From: a bacterium | Lineage (GTDB): Bacteria; Planctomycetota; UBA1135; GCA-002686595 | Assembly (NCBI GenBank): GCA_030428965.1 | Contig: JAUIEE010000006.1 | Coordinates: 1-32,020 of the forward strand | Reading direction: 5' to 3' | Length of the DNA stretch: 32,020 bases | Shown here: positions 1-8,001 of the stretch, piece by piece | How the letters are laid out: each line of letters begins with the position of its first letter | Numbering within the stretch: the first letter of the stretch is position 1 | The notes under the pieces: generated by a model | The model's database searches: none | What the model was told of the DNA's origin: nothing | Seen by the model: the letters and a program-made list of their open reading frames with translations, nothing else | Translations under genes and position numbers: made by a program

Positions 1-158
1 CCGAACTCCTGGCCCAGGGCTTCGATCCGGTCCTGATCGACAGGGTGGCTTCCCGTGTCGTCGGCAACCAGTACAAGCGCCAACTTCCCCTGATCGCCAA
101 GCTGTCGGAGCGAACGATCAACCACGACTTCCGCTACCTCCGGGATTGGAAGCGGTAG
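1..158 (+). CDS. nadE: NAD+ synthase, C-terminal fragment (5' truncated by window)
   Basis: Frame 3 reads ELLAQGFDPVLIDRVASRVVGNQYKRQLPLIAKLSERTINHDFRYLRDWKR*, resembling the NadE C-terminus (xxVDRVxxxxxRNQYKRxLPxIxKLS). Stop TAG at 156-158. Confidence 0.6.
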   Translation, partial: ELLAQGFDPVLIDRVASRVVGNQYKRQLPLIAKLSERTINHDFRYLRDWKR

Positions 159-166
159 GGCACGAC

Positions 167-182
167 GGGGAGAGCTTTCCCC
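167..182. terminator. Hairpin between convergent stops (GGGGAGAGCTTTCCCC)
   Basis: Inverted repeat cggggA-gagctt-Tccccg between the nadE-like stop (158) and the stop of the minus-strand ORF (213). No clear U-tract. Confidence 0.45.
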
Positions 183-212
183 GAGCGCCCCTCTCAGCTC
201 CGGACGCAGCCC

Positions 213-662
213 TCAGCCCAAGAGCTGCCGGCAAAGTGCGTCCAGGTCCACCGAGCGGATCTCCTGGGCTTCGATCGGACCGAGCTCGGTGAACTTCTGC
301 TTTTCTTCCTCGGAACGGAGCGACGGGCGCCTGGCGCTGGTCTTGTTCTCCGCCGGTGAGAAGCCGAGCGGCTCGGCGCCGACGCTCTTCAGGTTTTCGG
401 GCAGATCCTCGGGCAGTTGCTCGCAGCGCTCGAGTGCCTTGCGCGCTCGACGGCAAACCTGCAGGGTGTCCTTCAGGTTCTTGTGGATGCGGTTCAAGCG
501 ATCGATGTCCGGATCCGGTCCTGCCAGGGAGCGCCGCACCTTGGCGCAGGCAACCTCGAGGACCGCAATGAGCGTGTTCAGCTTGCGGCGCAGGCGCTTG
601 CGATATTCGGGCGAGTCGAGGTGGGAGTCGGAGTAAGGCCTGTCCTCAAATTCTGCGCTCAT
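213..662 (-). CDS. Hypothetical protein, 149 aa, charged/helical
   Basis: Complete ORF; no family recognised. Position between hairpins fits a monocistronic gene. Confidence 0.55.
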   Translation of the reverse strand: MSAEFEDRPYSDSHLDSPEYRKRLRRKLNTLIAVLEVACAKVRRSLAGPDPDIDRLNRIHKNLKDTLQVCRRARKALERCEQLPEDLPENLKSVGAEPLGFSPAENKTSARRPSLRSEEEKQKFTELGPIEAQEIRSVDLDALCRQLLG

Positions 663-754
663 AGGAAGTAGATCTCGGGCTGCGGTAGCGGAATGACTGC
701 ACCCGAAAACTATCCCAGGAATCCGGCGCGGGTCGGTTTACCCCGGAGAAACGT

Positions 755-779
755 GGATAGGGAAGAGTCTTCCCGATCC
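755..779. terminator. Hairpin GGAT-A-GGGAAGAGTCTTCCC-G-ATCC immediately after the stop of the CheX-like gene
   Basis: Near-perfect dyad abutting stop codon (TAG, complement of 779-781) of the minus-strand CDS. Confidence 0.5.
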
Positions 780-1363
780 TAAGCGGCGATCTCGGCGCTG
801 ATCTCGTCCGGCGTCGGAAGCAGGAGGGTCACCGGGCAGCTCGTGAAGCCCTCGACGGACATGGAGCCCTGCGCCTGGAGCAGCGGATCGCCCTCGTCGT
901 AGTCCAAGGCCGGTCGGACTCCAGCGCGCACGCCCTGACAGCCTTCGGAGTGCGCCGATGCCCCGGGCATCCAGGTCCGGATCACCGTGTCCAGGGCGCC
1001 CGCCACGAAGTTTCCCACCTCGAGCAGGGCATCTTTTTCCGCACGCTCCAGCTCGCGCGTCTTGCGCAGGTCCTCGATCTCGTGGTCCTCGAGCATCATG
1101 AGAAGCCCGGCCAGGGTCATGGCGTCCGGCAAGGGGATCAGGAAGCAGCCCGAGGAGCGACCGTGCTTCCCGTTCAACCCGACCTTGAAGGAGATGTGCA
1201 CCTGGTCCTCTCCTGCGGAGCGTGCCCGCACCTCCTCGGCGTAGGCGAGCTCCAGCTCGATCTCGCGGTCGAGGATCATCCCGAGGTCGATCGCGAGGCG
1301 ATCGAAGACCCGTCCGGCCAGGTCGGCCCCGCTCAGGGTTTGGTGTTGGAGAGTGCTTTGCAT
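779..1363 (-). CDS. CheC/CheX-like chemotaxis phosphatase-family protein
   Basis: Motif EKDALLEVGNFVAGALDTVIRTW resembles the CheC/CheX/FliY signature (LxEIGNIIAGxAxxxL). Confidence 0.5.
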   Translation of the reverse strand: MQSTLQHQTLSGADLAGRVFDRLAIDLGMILDREIELELAYAEEVRARSAGEDQVHISFKVGLNGKHGRSSGCFLIPLPDAMTLAGLLMMLEDHEIEDLRKTRELERAEKDALLEVGNFVAGALDTVIRTWMPGASAHSEGCQGVRAGVRPALDYDEGDPLLQAQGSMSVEGFTSCPVTLLLPTPDEISAEIAA

Positions 1364-1467
1364 GGGAGCGCTAGATCTCTTCGAGATCCGGCGCCCGAAT
1401 ACTTAGTCCAACCGCGCGGAATCGACTTGTCGGAAAGCCTTTCCGACTCCTCCCGCCCTGGAAGGCC

Positions 1468-3240
1468 CTAGGGCTGCGCCGAATCGACCAAGCTCAGGAG
1501 CTCGGTCGTGGCGAGTTTGCCGACCGCGATCATCTCGTGGTCGCCCAGGAAGGCGTGCACCGTGTTCACGTTCCCGACCTTGCCGACCAGGACCTGGTCC
1601 GGGCCGGGCTGCCCGGAGGGGGGAGCGGGCCGACTCAGGAAGAACACCGACTGAAGGCCGTCGCCGTACACCCGCTTGAGCCAGGAGGCCCCGCCCGTAG
1701 GGCTCTCGACCTCACCCGGCTCGCCGAGCTCTTCGAACCCGCGCGGCAAGAGACGGGGACGCAGAGCGCTGCGGATTCGCTCCGGACGGGCCACGGTCTC
1801 CTGCGCGGTCGCTCGGTGGAAAGCCACCTGCTCGATCGGGGGGTTCAGGGAGAACGATTCGTACTCCATGCCCAGGAGCGGCAGTCCGTCGGCATCCAAC
1901 TCGACGTAGCGCAACACGATTCCGGTCTGGGCGTCCAGGGCGACTTCGAAGGCGTTACGCCCCGCCTCGCGCGGCTCGATGCGGTACGGCCAAGCGGCCC
2001 GTCCGGCGAGCGCCAGCCCCTCGCCCAAGGGTACGAGCTCGTAGTTCTTTCGGAACAGGCGCAGATCCCGGATGGCGAAGTCGCGATAGCGGAAGTGGAA
2101 GCCCTCGTGCAACTTCTGCCGGCGCAGGAACTCCTCGGGGCGGGCCTCGAGATCGGTCAAGACCTCGAACGGCTCCAGAGTGAAGTTGCCTAGCCCGTCG
2201 GTCACGACCAGCTCCCGGTAGGCAAGGTGCCGGGTGGTCTCTTCGCCGCGCTCGAACAGGTGCAAGCGCCGCACGCCGGCGTGTGCGACCTCGAGCGGGG
2301 CCGTGGCGCTGGACTGGTAGAGCGCTCGCGTCTCGTCCGCGCTGGACGGGGACGGAGAAGACTCGACGGAGGTGGATTGCACGGACGGCGCCCAGCTGCG
2401 CATGTGCTGCGGAAACCGGGCCGGCTCCAACCCTTCGCCCTGGACCAGGCGCGCCAGGGTCCCGGGCTCGTTCTCGACCCACTCGCGGGAGAGCTCCGCG
2501 TCGGCGCCCGATCCACGCGCCAGGACCTCGGCGAGGGGGTCGGGAGACTGGGCGCGATCGAGTCGAACGATTTCGAAGCTCCAGTCGCGCTCGCGGGTCA
2601 GGACCCCGTCGCCCGCAGGCCCGAGCACTCTCCAGGTGCCCAGGACCAGGGTCGCCGCGGCCGCGGCCAGGACCAGGGTGCGTCGCCAGGACCGGGGTGC
2701 GGGCTGTCCCCGCAGGAGGCGCCCAACCTCCCGATCGAGGGTGCGCGGGGCCTCCAGTCGCTCGAGGTCGCCCACGAAGCGCTCGCTCGTCGCGCGATCG
2801 GAAGCGCCGAGCTCCTCTTCGACCAGCCGCTCGAGGACGGCCGGAGCATCGATTTCGGGTAGTGAGGTCACGGCCTGCACGACGCGCTTCTCGAGCTCCC
2901 AGGATTCGGGCGCCGCGCGCTGCGCAAAGTCGATGGCCACCCTTTCGTCGAGCTCGCGGGGCGCGGGCAAGGGGGAGAGCTCCCGGAGCGCCCGCGTCAC
3001 CATGGAGTCTTCGGGCGCTTCGAAGAGACCTCCCTCGAACAGGGCCTGCACGCGCCGGTCGAGCTCTCGGGGAGCCCGCAACGGCTCGCTCGATGCGAGC
3101 GCCTCCCGCAGGGCTTCGTCTCGGCGCACCCAGAGGGCGCAGGCTGGGCAACCCTCGGGGTGATCGAACACGCCGGGCTTCGGCTCACCGGAGGTGAGGC
3201 CGAACCAGGCTGCTCGGAATTCGTGGCAGGAAGAAGACAC
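1468..3240 (-). CDS. Anti-sigma factor with HxxxCxxC zinc-finger motif, repeated APRELDxRV-type motifs, one TM helix and an RseB/MucB-like extracytoplasmic domain
   Basis: HPEGCPAC near N-terminus; TM TLVLAAAAATLVLGTW; C-terminal GRAAWPYRIEPR...EVALDAQTGIVLRYVELDADG resembles RseB. Lies just downstream of an ECF sigma gene. Confidence 0.7.
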   Translation of the reverse strand: MSSSCHEFRAAWFGLTSGEPKPGVFDHPEGCPACALWVRRDEALREALASSEPLRAPRELDRRVQALFEGGLFEAPEDSMVTRALRELSPLPAPRELDERVAIDFAQRAAPESWELEKRVVQAVTSLPEIDAPAVLERLVEEELGASDRATSERFVGDLERLEAPRTLDREVGRLLRGQPAPRSWRRTLVLAAAAATLVLGTWRVLGPAGDGVLTRERDWSFEIVRLDRAQSPDPLAEVLARGSGADAELSREWVENEPGTLARLVQGEGLEPARFPQHMRSWAPSVQSTSVESSPSPSSADETRALYQSSATAPLEVAHAGVRRLHLFERGEETTRHLAYRELVVTDGLGNFTLEPFEVLTDLEARPEEFLRRQKLHEGFHFRYRDFAIRDLRLFRKNYELVPLGEGLALAGRAAWPYRIEPREAGRNAFEVALDAQTGIVLRYVELDADGLPLLGMEYESFSLNPPIEQVAFHRATAQETVARPERIRSALRPRLLPRGFEELGEPGEVESPTGGASWLKRVYGDGLQSVFFLSRPAPPSGQPGPDQVLVGKVGNVNTVHAFLGDHEMIAVGKLATTELLSLVDSAQP

Positions 3241-3248
3241 CGGTTGGC

Positions 3249-3869
3249 TCAGCCCAGGTAGTGCTTGTCGAGAACCGGCAACAGCTCTCGCTCCAAGGCC
3301 TCGTGGGCTCGTGAAAGACGGGACTTGACCGTTCCCAGGGAGATCCCGAGCACCTCGGAGATCTCCTCGTAGGAAAGTTGCTGGGGATAGCGCAGAACGG
3401 TGATCGTCCTGAGCTTGGGAGAGAGGCGGTTGATCGCCTTCTGGATCTCGGCCTCGAGCTCCTTGCGGGAAGCTGACTCGCTGGGCATCTCCATCTCCTC
3501 GTCGCGCAGCTCGAACTGACCCCCGGGACCGAACTCTTCGGAGACCGACTCGAGCGAGGCGAGCCGGCGCGTGCGCGAGCGTCGCTTGAGGTCGATGCTG
3601 GCGTTCACCGCGATGCGGTAGACCCAGCTCGAAAAGCGAGACTGGAAGCGGAACTCCCCGATTCGTCGGAAGAGAATTCCGAAGGTCTCCTGGGAGGCGT
3701 CCAGGGCATCGGTACCGTTCCCGGTGGTCCGGAAGCAGACGTTGTAGACGCGATCCTTGAAGCGGTCGTAGAGGACGCGGAAGTCCCCCTCGAGCGCGGT
3801 GGGGACCTGCCCTCCCTTCAGGGCCTTCTGGCAGGACAGAACGAGGTCGGCGTCAGGATCGGTCTTCAT
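3249..3869 (-). CDS. RNA polymerase sigma factor, ECF (RpoE-like)
   Basis: Sigma-2 region (FRTTGNGTDALDASQETFGILFRRIGEFRFQSRFSSWVYRIAVNASIDLKRR) and sigma-4 HTH (LSYEEISEVLGISLGTVKSRLSRAHEAL). Confidence 0.92.
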   Translation of the reverse strand: MKTDPDADLVLSCQKALKGGQVPTALEGDFRVLYDRFKDRVYNVCFRTTGNGTDALDASQETFGILFRRIGEFRFQSRFSSWVYRIAVNASIDLKRRSRTRRLASLESVSEEFGPGGQFELRDEEMEMPSESASRKELEAEIQKAINRLSPKLRTITVLRYPQQLSYEEISEVLGISLGTVKSRLSRAHEALERELLPVLDKHYLG

Positions 3870-3898
3870 GGTCGGGTGGCACCGGTAAGCGACCTTAG

Positions 3899-3925
3899 GA
3901 CGCCCCTTCTCGGGCCCGAGGTTCC
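3899..3925 (-). promoter_or_regulatory. Candidate ECF-type promoter GGAAC-N18-CGTC upstream of the sigma gene
   Basis: Minus strand reads GGGAACC TCGGGCCCGAGAAGGGG CGTCC about 30 nt 5' of the ATG at 3869; matches the common ECF -35 GGAAC / -10 CGTC layout. Confidence 0.4.
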
Positions 3926-4056
3926 CTCCGAGCCGAATTCCTACTCCCTAGAAGGACCTCGGTCCAACCCCCCCGGGATGGCCCAGGGATTCCCGGGCGC
4001 ACCGCCTCCAGGAACGGACCTCCGCGGCCGGCACTCCGGGTTCGGCAAGCCCGAAA

Positions 4057-5001
4057 TCAGCCGCCCAGGAGCAGCAGCGGGTCGACGACCTCGCGGGTGG
4101 AGCCGACGCTCGCCGAGCAGGCATCCGGCATGCAGGAGCTGTCGAGGGGCTCACAGCCGGCGGATTCCACCTCGCTGACGCTGGAGGCGCCATTGGAACC
4201 CACGCTGGAGAGGCTCTGGAAGCAGACGAAACCCTCGTCCCAGGACGACCCGAGATCACCCCGCGGAACGAGGGGTCGGTAGATCAAGCCTCGCTGCATG
4301 GGCTGGGGCCCGACGTCGTTCATGTCCGCGTGGTTGCCCGTCAGGAACTCCATCACGACCGGAACACCGCCGACTTCAGCCACGGTCAGGGCACTGGCCT
4401 GGTTCAAGACGCCGTTCTGGCGCAGGCCCGAGTAGAGGGACAGCTGGCCCAACCGGCTGACGAGCAGCACCGGAAAGGTCGTCTCCATGATCAGCAGGCG
4501 ATCCCCCTGAACGCGAACCAGGCTGTAGCGCGAAGCTCCCTGGTAGCGGCGTCGATCGAGGGCGACCGGTCGTCCATTGAGGACGACGCCGAACTCGAAG
4601 TCGATGTCCCCGATCTCGTGGTTGGACAGGTAGATGGCCGACACCACGGTGACCATGTCGTTCTCACTGCGCGCCAGCATGTTGACGGAAGGCACGTCCG
4701 CCCCGGGGTAGCTGGCGGGGTTCAGGGGCCCGGTTCCACGGGCGATCTCGGAGGTGTCCGAGAAGCCGTCGCGATCGCTATCCTGGGAGCTGGGGTTCGT
4801 CCCGAGCACGTGCTCCTGGAGGTCCACCAGCCCGTCCCGGTCCGTATCCGGCCCGGAACCGCGGGCTTCGAGGCTCGCGGGCTGGTCCACGGCGGCGTAC
4901 CAGGCCAGCGCTGCCGCTGCGCACAGGACGGCGGGAGCGAAGGTTGTCCGGAACAGGCCCAGGCGCGTCGGCGCCCCTTGAGTGCTCGGGGAGTGAGTCA
5001 T
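4057..5001 (-). CDS. Exported protein with thrombospondin type-3-like Ca-binding repeats
   Basis: DTDRDGLVDLQEHVLGTNPSSQDSDRDGFSDTSEIARGTGPLNP; hydrophobic N-terminal segment after MTHSPSTQG. Listed ORF extends to 5100; ATG at 5001 preferred. Confidence 0.65.
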   Translation of the reverse strand: MTHSPSTQGAPTRLGLFRTTFAPAVLCAAAALAWYAAVDQPASLEARGSGPDTDRDGLVDLQEHVLGTNPSSQDSDRDGFSDTSEIARGTGPLNPASYPGADVPSVNMLARSENDMVTVVSAIYLSNHEIGDIDFEFGVVLNGRPVALDRRRYQGASRYSLVRVQGDRLLIMETTFPVLLVSRLGQLSLYSGLRQNGVLNQASALTVAEVGGVPVVMEFLTGNHADMNDVGPQPMQRGLIYRPLVPRGDLGSSWDEGFVCFQSLSSVGSNGASSVSEVESAGCEPLDSSCMPDACSASVGSTREVVDPLLLLGG

Positions 5002-5181
5002 GTTGGAGTCTCGCGGCTCCAGTGGGCGGCAACCGCCCGTCATCCGCAAGATCATCGTAAGGGATACCCCGAGAATCCGGGGAAAGAACACGAGAACCAT
5101 CAGCTTTTGATGATGAAAGCCCCCCTGGAGGTCAAGAAGCGGCTTTTGGTTCCCCGGGCCGGTTCCCGGACGGGAGCGTGG

Positions 5182-5209
5182 TTGACTCCCCCGAAAGCCA
5201 CCTCACACT
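5182..5209 (+). promoter_or_regulatory. Candidate promoter for tRNA-Arg (TTGACT-N16-CACACT)
   Basis: -35 TTGACT 5182-5187, weak -10 CACACT 5204-5209, expected start a few nt before the tRNA at 5220. Confidence 0.4.
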
Positions 5210-5219
5210 ACCCAGCCGC

Positions 5220-5296
5220 GCACCCGTAGCTCAGCTGGATAGAGCGCTTGCCTCCGGAGCAAGAGGTCACAGGTTCGAATCCTGTCGGGTGCACCA
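5220..5296 (+). tRNA. tRNA-Arg (anticodon CCG), encoded CCA
   Basis: Acceptor GCACCCG/CGGGTGC, D-arm TAGCTCAGCTGGATAGA, anticodon arm CTTGC-CTCCGGA-GCAAG, T-arm AGGTTCGAATCCT, discriminator A at 5293, CCA 5294-5296. Confidence 0.97.
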
Positions 5297-5315
5297 TCCC
5301 CCGGCCGTCGGGCTC

Positions 5316-6671
5316 CTAGAAGCAGGCGGCCAGGGTCAAGAGCACGGCGTGGCCGCCAAACTCGTCGTCTCGCAGGAGACCGGCGTTGTAGTTGTACTCG
5401 AGCTGCAGGCGACTCGAGCCCAGGAAGCCGGAGGTGACCCGGAACCCCAGGCTGACCAGGACGTCGTCCTGGCGTTCGACCCCGCCCCCGCGCAGTCGCT
5501 CGCGATCGAGCCAGGTCACCGAGGCCGTGGGACCCAGGTAGAAGAGAAAGGAAGGCTCGTAGCGATACTCCGCGCTGAGCATCGCGTAGCGCTCGGTGGC
5601 GAACTCACGCACCGTCGCCGCCGGCAGCACCGGCCGGGCGACACCGAAGAAGTCCTCCCCCGGCGGACCGCCCCCCAGCCTCGGGGACGAGAACCGATCG
5701 ACGTCGTGCCCGATGCCGCCGTACGCGCTGGCGACCAGCCGATGACGGTCGTCGTCGAGACCGGGCAACCCGCCCGCGCGACGGTAGTAGGCCGTGACCG
5801 AAGCCCACTCCCGGGTCGAAGCGCCGTTCTCCTCGGCGCCACGGCCCCAGTTCTCCCAACGGTTGCGGCGCGCCCAGACGGCATCGAGACCTGCGGCCTG
5901 GCCATGGTGCGCCAGCTCGAACAGGTTGCGTTCCAGCGCGTCCCAGCGCAGCTTCAGACGCAACCGTGTCTCCAGCGTATCCCTGGGCACGACGAAGTCA
6001 CTGGCCGTGTCCGCCCCCTCGGCGAAGTACAAGAGGCCGGGCTCGAGAAGCAGGTTCGCCAGGAACAGGTTGTCCTGAGCAGCGCCGACCGTGCGCCGGT
6101 AGCCCACCCCCATTCCCAGGTGGACGGATCCGAGCAGCAGCTCTTCCTCTTCGACGCGCTCTCCATCCACGAACTCGGCCCAGTCGATCGGCGGTGTGAA
6201 CGACTCCAGCGTCAGCACGCCTTCGAAGGCTCCCCACCCTTCGGGCGAACGCGAGTAGAACACCTCGTTGATCGCTCCGACGATCGTCGCGCTGAAGAGT
6301 TCGTCCTCCGAAGGGTGGCGCCAGAAGTAGAGCGCTCCGAAGGGCAGCAGCTCGTAGTCGGAGAGTCCGGGGTTCCACGAGGCTCCCAGGTTCCACGCGC
6401 CGACGTTGCGCCGGTCGTCGGGCCAGATCTCGAGGGGCTGCCCGAACACCGTAGCCAGGAAACCCTGGCCGGCCCGCGGCGTCTTGTAAGGCTCACCCAC
6501 CCGGATGAGCGGCTGCAACATGGCCCGGTCCCGTCGTTCGCCGCGGGTGTTGCCCTGCGCCAGTCCCGGGAGCGAGAAGGCGACGGCCAGCGCCAGGAGA
6601 GCCGCCCTTCCTCCGGTGCGGAGTCTTGGTTCGCCGTACGCCGACCGGGGGCCTGGAACTCGGAAAGCCAC
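5316..6671 (-). CDS. Hypothetical outer-membrane beta-barrel protein
   Basis: N-terminal signal-like segment (ALLALAVAFSLPGLAQG), alternating aromatic/hydrophobic strands, C-terminal residue Phe (VLLTLAACF). Confidence 0.5.
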   Translation of the reverse strand: MAFRVPGPRSAYGEPRLRTGGRAALLALAVAFSLPGLAQGNTRGERRDRAMLQPLIRVGEPYKTPRAGQGFLATVFGQPLEIWPDDRRNVGAWNLGASWNPGLSDYELLPFGALYFWRHPSEDELFSATIVGAINEVFYSRSPEGWGAFEGVLTLESFTPPIDWAEFVDGERVEEEELLLGSVHLGMGVGYRRTVGAAQDNLFLANLLLEPGLLYFAEGADTASDFVVPRDTLETRLRLKLRWDALERNLFELAHHGQAAGLDAVWARRNRWENWGRGAEENGASTREWASVTAYYRRAGGLPGLDDDRHRLVASAYGGIGHDVDRFSSPRLGGGPPGEDFFGVARPVLPAATVREFATERYAMLSAEYRYEPSFLFYLGPTASVTWLDRERLRGGGVERQDDVLVSLGFRVTSGFLGSSRLQLEYNYNAGLLRDDEFGGHAVLLTLAACF

Positions 6672-6720
6672 GCGACGAACCTCGACCTCCCGAGGATCCG
6701 ATCTTGACGTGGAATCGAGG

Positions 6721-7986
6721 CTATTGGGAGGAAGGTTCGGAGGGCCTCGGGGCGGGCCTCAAACGGCCGAGCAGGGCCGGCAAGATGACCGCCAGGCACA
6801 GCGCGGCGTAGACCACGATGAGAGGGTTGAGCACGTGGCGGTAACGCACGGCTCCGTGGAAGAGCACGGTGATCGCCAACGAGACCGTCAGGTGCAGCCC
6901 CAGCAGAATCGAGAGCGTTCCGTCCCGGCGCCAGGCAACGAACAGGCCGAACAGGAAGAGAGGCCCCACGCCCCACCACGCCGCGGCCCACGAGAGCTTG
7001 AGGATTCGGTTGCGGGTACCGGCGTAGGGCGAGAAGAAGCGGCGCAGCTTGTGGAACGTCAGCCTCGGCAAGACCTCGGGGTTCGCCTCGAGGTAGTCGA
7101 ACCCGCGTTGCCACGCGACCGCGTTCTGCTCCAGCTCGTCCTCGGGCCAGTCCTCCCCCAACAGATCGTCCACCGGCATCCAGCTGCCGATCGTCCAAGG
7201 ATGGCCGACCACGTCTTCGTTGTGGGACCCCCAGAACAAGAGGCCCGAGATCGTGCCCATCGTCGGGCTGCCCATCACCATGGCGTTGCGCACGACCCAC
7301 GGGACGAGCACGGCCACGGCGCAGGTCGCCTGCAGCAGCGCGAGCTTCCAGATGCGAGCACGCAGGTCGCTCGGCACGAACAAGGCCACCAGGGCTCCGA
7401 ACGGAAGGATGAGAACCAGCTGGGGTCGCACGAGCATGGCGAAGCCCAGCACGAAACCCGCCGCGAGGGCCCAGGGCACCGCCCCACGGGTAGCCGTGAA
7501 CGCCTTGTACGCCAGGACGGTCCCCAGGACCGAGAACAGTCCGTAGGGCACTTCGCTCACCAGATGCTGGGCGTAGTAGAAGTGACCTGGATCGAAGACC
7601 AGGAGTGCGGCCGCTGCGATCCCCGCCAGACGCCCAAAGGCCTCGCGGGCGAGCCAGGCAGAAACCAGACACGTCAACGCCGACAGCAAGCAGATCCAGA
7701 TTCGCGCGGCCGCGAGGGAACGGCCGAAGATCAAGTACACGGGCAAGAGGGTGAGCGAGGTACCCGGTGTCCGCAGCGCCGTCGGCTTACCTTCCACGTA
7801 GCCGTAGCCCTTGCCCGCGCTCAGGGACCAGGCCAGCTTCTCGTACTCGAGTTGATCGGGAAACGCTCCCTCGTCCAGGGGGCCCGAGAGGCCCTGGTAG
7901 TGTTGGGTCACGCCGAGCCTCAGACCGAAGGCCACCAGGAAGGCGAGGAAGAGGGACCAGCGGTAGGTCCGGGCCGAGATCTGCAC
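6721..7986 (-). CDS. GT39/ArnT-PMT-like membrane glycosyltransferase
   Basis: Multiple TM segments; RTPGTSLTLLPVYLIFG and AAALLVFDPGHFYYAQHLVSEVPYGLFSVLG pattern typical of the PMT/glycosyltransferase 39 superfamily. Confidence 0.7.
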   Translation of the reverse strand: MQISARTYRWSLFLAFLVAFGLRLGVTQHYQGLSGPLDEGAFPDQLEYEKLAWSLSAGKGYGYVEGKPTALRTPGTSLTLLPVYLIFGRSLAAARIWICLLSALTCLVSAWLAREAFGRLAGIAAAALLVFDPGHFYYAQHLVSEVPYGLFSVLGTVLAYKAFTATRGAVPWALAAGFVLGFAMLVRPQLVLILPFGALVALFVPSDLRARIWKLALLQATCAVAVLVPWVVRNAMVMGSPTMGTISGLLFWGSHNEDVVGHPWTIGSWMPVDDLLGEDWPEDELEQNAVAWQRGFDYLEANPEVLPRLTFHKLRRFFSPYAGTRNRILKLSWAAAWWGVGPLFLFGLFVAWRRDGTLSILLGLHLTVSLAITVLFHGAVRYRHVLNPLIVVYAALCLAVILPALLGRLRPAPRPSEPSSQ

Positions 7987-8001
7987 GGGCCGACGCCAGG
8001 C

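Noticed and set aside
5148-5167. Two GGGAACC-type motifs (minus strand) upstream of the TSP3 protein, possible ECF promoters
   Set aside because: No CGTC-like -10 at the appropriate spacing; the -35-like words alone are weak evidence in GC-rich DNA.
5178-6707. 509-aa plus-strand ORF containing [25 protein letters not shown]
   Set aside because: That peptide is the translation of the tRNA-Arg gene; the rest is antisense to the beta-barrel CDS.
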